DNA of 23,871 bases from a bacterium (GTDB taxonomy: Bacteria; Spirochaetota; JAHITG01), in assembly GCA_028711675.1 (NCBI GenBank), contig JAQTRT010000010.1, forward strand, positions 1-23,871, in the 5' to 3' direction. The notes beneath the pieces were generated by a model. It did not search any database, was not told the origin of the DNA, and saw nothing but the letters and a program-made list of their open reading frames with translations. Numbering within the stretch: the first letter of the stretch is position 1; each line of letters opens with the position of its first letter. Position numbers and translations under genes: made by a program. This document shows, in pieces, positions 22,822 to 23,871 of the stretch.

Positions 22822-23871
22822 TCAGATCTCTAAAGCCTTAAATACTTGTGACCGAACTTGATCCGCCATATATGTGATGTTTTTAGGCTTGACTCTTCGT
22901 AGATTCTGTCTTGTTTTTATTGCCGCCCAAAGGGTATCACGAAACAATGCTGTACCACCACTACCAAGATACTTTCGATCTTTGAATTCCTTCTTCCCAA
23001 TAAATATGCCATCCTGTATTAAGCCTGCGTTTTCTGCGATCTGACGCAACCATTGCATCAAATACTCGAGGGCTTTTTCTGAGACAAATTGCATTTTCGT
23101 CTTTTGGAGTTTCCAAATCATAGCTGGTATGAGGGCTAATATTGAAACTAAAATACGTCCTTGATATGCAACATTTTCCGGATTAAGCTCTTTGTGCTTT
23201 ATAGTGTCTTTGTTTTCGAAACGCCCAGAAGCTTCTAGCCATGCAGTAAGGCATTGAGCTAAAAACTCGGTCTGGGTTTCAAGGCCTTCTAAGCCATACT
23301 TTTCCAATACGGGAAGAATGTCCTCAATAGCACTATTTAAGGTTGCTAGAGCAATCACATCTTTGACGCCATACTTAATGCCTGGAATTTGAATCATGCC
23401 TACTAAAGGTCCAGATTCAAGCATTAATTTTCGCCCAATATCTTGAGCGCGTTCTTTATGGTCTAATGCATCTCTTCTTCCTCGAGTTGTTGGATATAAA
23501 TCTGCAACTAAAGATCTATCCACCTTTTTTTGATTAAGATTTACATCGATAAAAATTTGTGCTTGCTTTCGTGGTGGTTGACCTAGTAAATCAAGATCGA
23601 GAAAAACTTCAGCTGGAATATCCCAATTTTCTTCAGGTTTCTGCTCTTGAAGGAGTTTAACTGCAAAGAATGCTCCATTAATTCTATGCTGTCCATCTAT
23701 AACAGAAAAATTAAGGTTTTTATCCTCCTCATCAAAAATCAAGGTACCTGTGCCGTCCTCTTTGGAATCAATAACTGGTTCAATTTTTGCTCCGTTCACA
23801 TGAATGAGTACATTTGAGAATGTCGGGAATTCACTTCTTACGGGTGTTATCACCTGTGTTATTCGAGGAGG
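22822..23871 (-). CDS. DGQHR-domain (DndB-like) protein, 5' end outside the window
   Basis: At least 350 residues; the frame is open to the right edge (PPRITQV precedes a GTG at 23853), so the true start lies beyond the window. The defining motif is VIDGQHRINGAFFAV, with D53-G-Q-H-R57 counted from that GTG. FIDVNLNQKKVDRSL (101-115) follows, in the arrangement seen in DndB and other DGQHR proteins. DndB belongs to the phosphorothioate DNA modification systems, and other DGQHR proteins accompany further DNA modification genes; the fold is related to ParB. No dndA, C, D or E gene is in the window. It heads a tightly coupled set with the unknown protein, methyltransferase and GIY-YIG nuclease. 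Confidence 0.85.
   Translation of the reverse strand, partial: PPRITQVITPVRSEFPTFSNVLIHVNGAKIEPVIDSKEDGTGTLIFDEEDKNLNFSVIDGQHRINGAFFAVKLLQEQKPEENWDIPAEVFLDLDLLGQPPRKQAQIFIDVNLNQKKVDRSLVADLYPTTRGRRDALDHKERAQDIGRKLMLESGPLVGMIQIPGIKYGVKDVIALATLNSAIEDILPVLEKYGLEGLETQTEFLAQCLTAWLEASGRFENKDTIKHKELNPENVAYQGRILVSILALIPAMIWKLQKTKMQFVSEKALEYLMQWLRQIAENAGLIQDGIFIGKKEFKDRKYLGSGGTALFRDTLWAAIKTRQNLRRVKPKNITYMADQVRSQVFKALEI

Noticed and set aside
22822..23871. A Dnd phosphorothioation system headed by dndB
   Set aside because: None of dndA, C, D or E is present in the window; the neighbours are a methyltransferase and nucleases. The missing upstream part could still change this.

Overview
The window looks like a piece of chromosome from a Gram-negative bacterium, probably an uncultured lineage. 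The evidence is a signal-peptide PEGA protein, an ECF sigma factor, a metallo-beta-lactamase/cyclic-nucleotide-binding fusion, and families of short palindromic intergenic repeats. No rRNA, tRNA, CRISPR array or complete insertion sequence is visible, so I do not name a phylum.

Layout. About 1-13.7 kb is ordinary, GC-richer housekeeping and signalling DNA: TspO-like membrane protein; MBL/cNMP fusion; ECF sigma factor with a membrane partner; a 757-residue protein of unknown role; a DUF2461 protein; a SixA-like phosphatase; a 1000-residue protein with ten PEGA repeats; then a leftward group made of a possible 17-residue leader peptide, a membrane protein, a GyrI-like protein and a MerR/GyrI-like regulator. 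Most genes here have strong AGGAGG-type ribosome binding sites. A paired direct-repeat element (about 96 bp) occurs three times in intergenic gaps, and a diverged relative occurs near 13.9 kb.

About 13.7-15.7 kb is a junction zone: REP-like repeats, a MITE-like element with inverted ends, a BrnT/BrnA toxin-antitoxin pair, several palindromes, an ORF6N phage-type gene destroyed by an internal deletion, and two very short open frames.

From 15.7 kb to the right edge every gene reads leftward, the DNA is visibly AT-richer, and nearly every protein is of a defence or DNA-processing type. In order of transcription: a DGQHR-domain (DndB-like) protein cut by the window edge, an unrecognised 283-residue protein, a D12-class adenine methyltransferase, a GIY-YIG/DUF4357 nuclease, two HNH_2-type nucleases, and an AIPR (abortive infection) protein with a PD-(D/E)xK-like N-terminus. 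The first four are coupled by gaps of 4, -4 and 1 base and look like one functional unit. A DGQHR + unknown + D12 methylase + GIY-YIG module is the best candidate in the window for an undescribed modification/restriction-like system; the HNH and AIPR genes may be extra modules of the same island.
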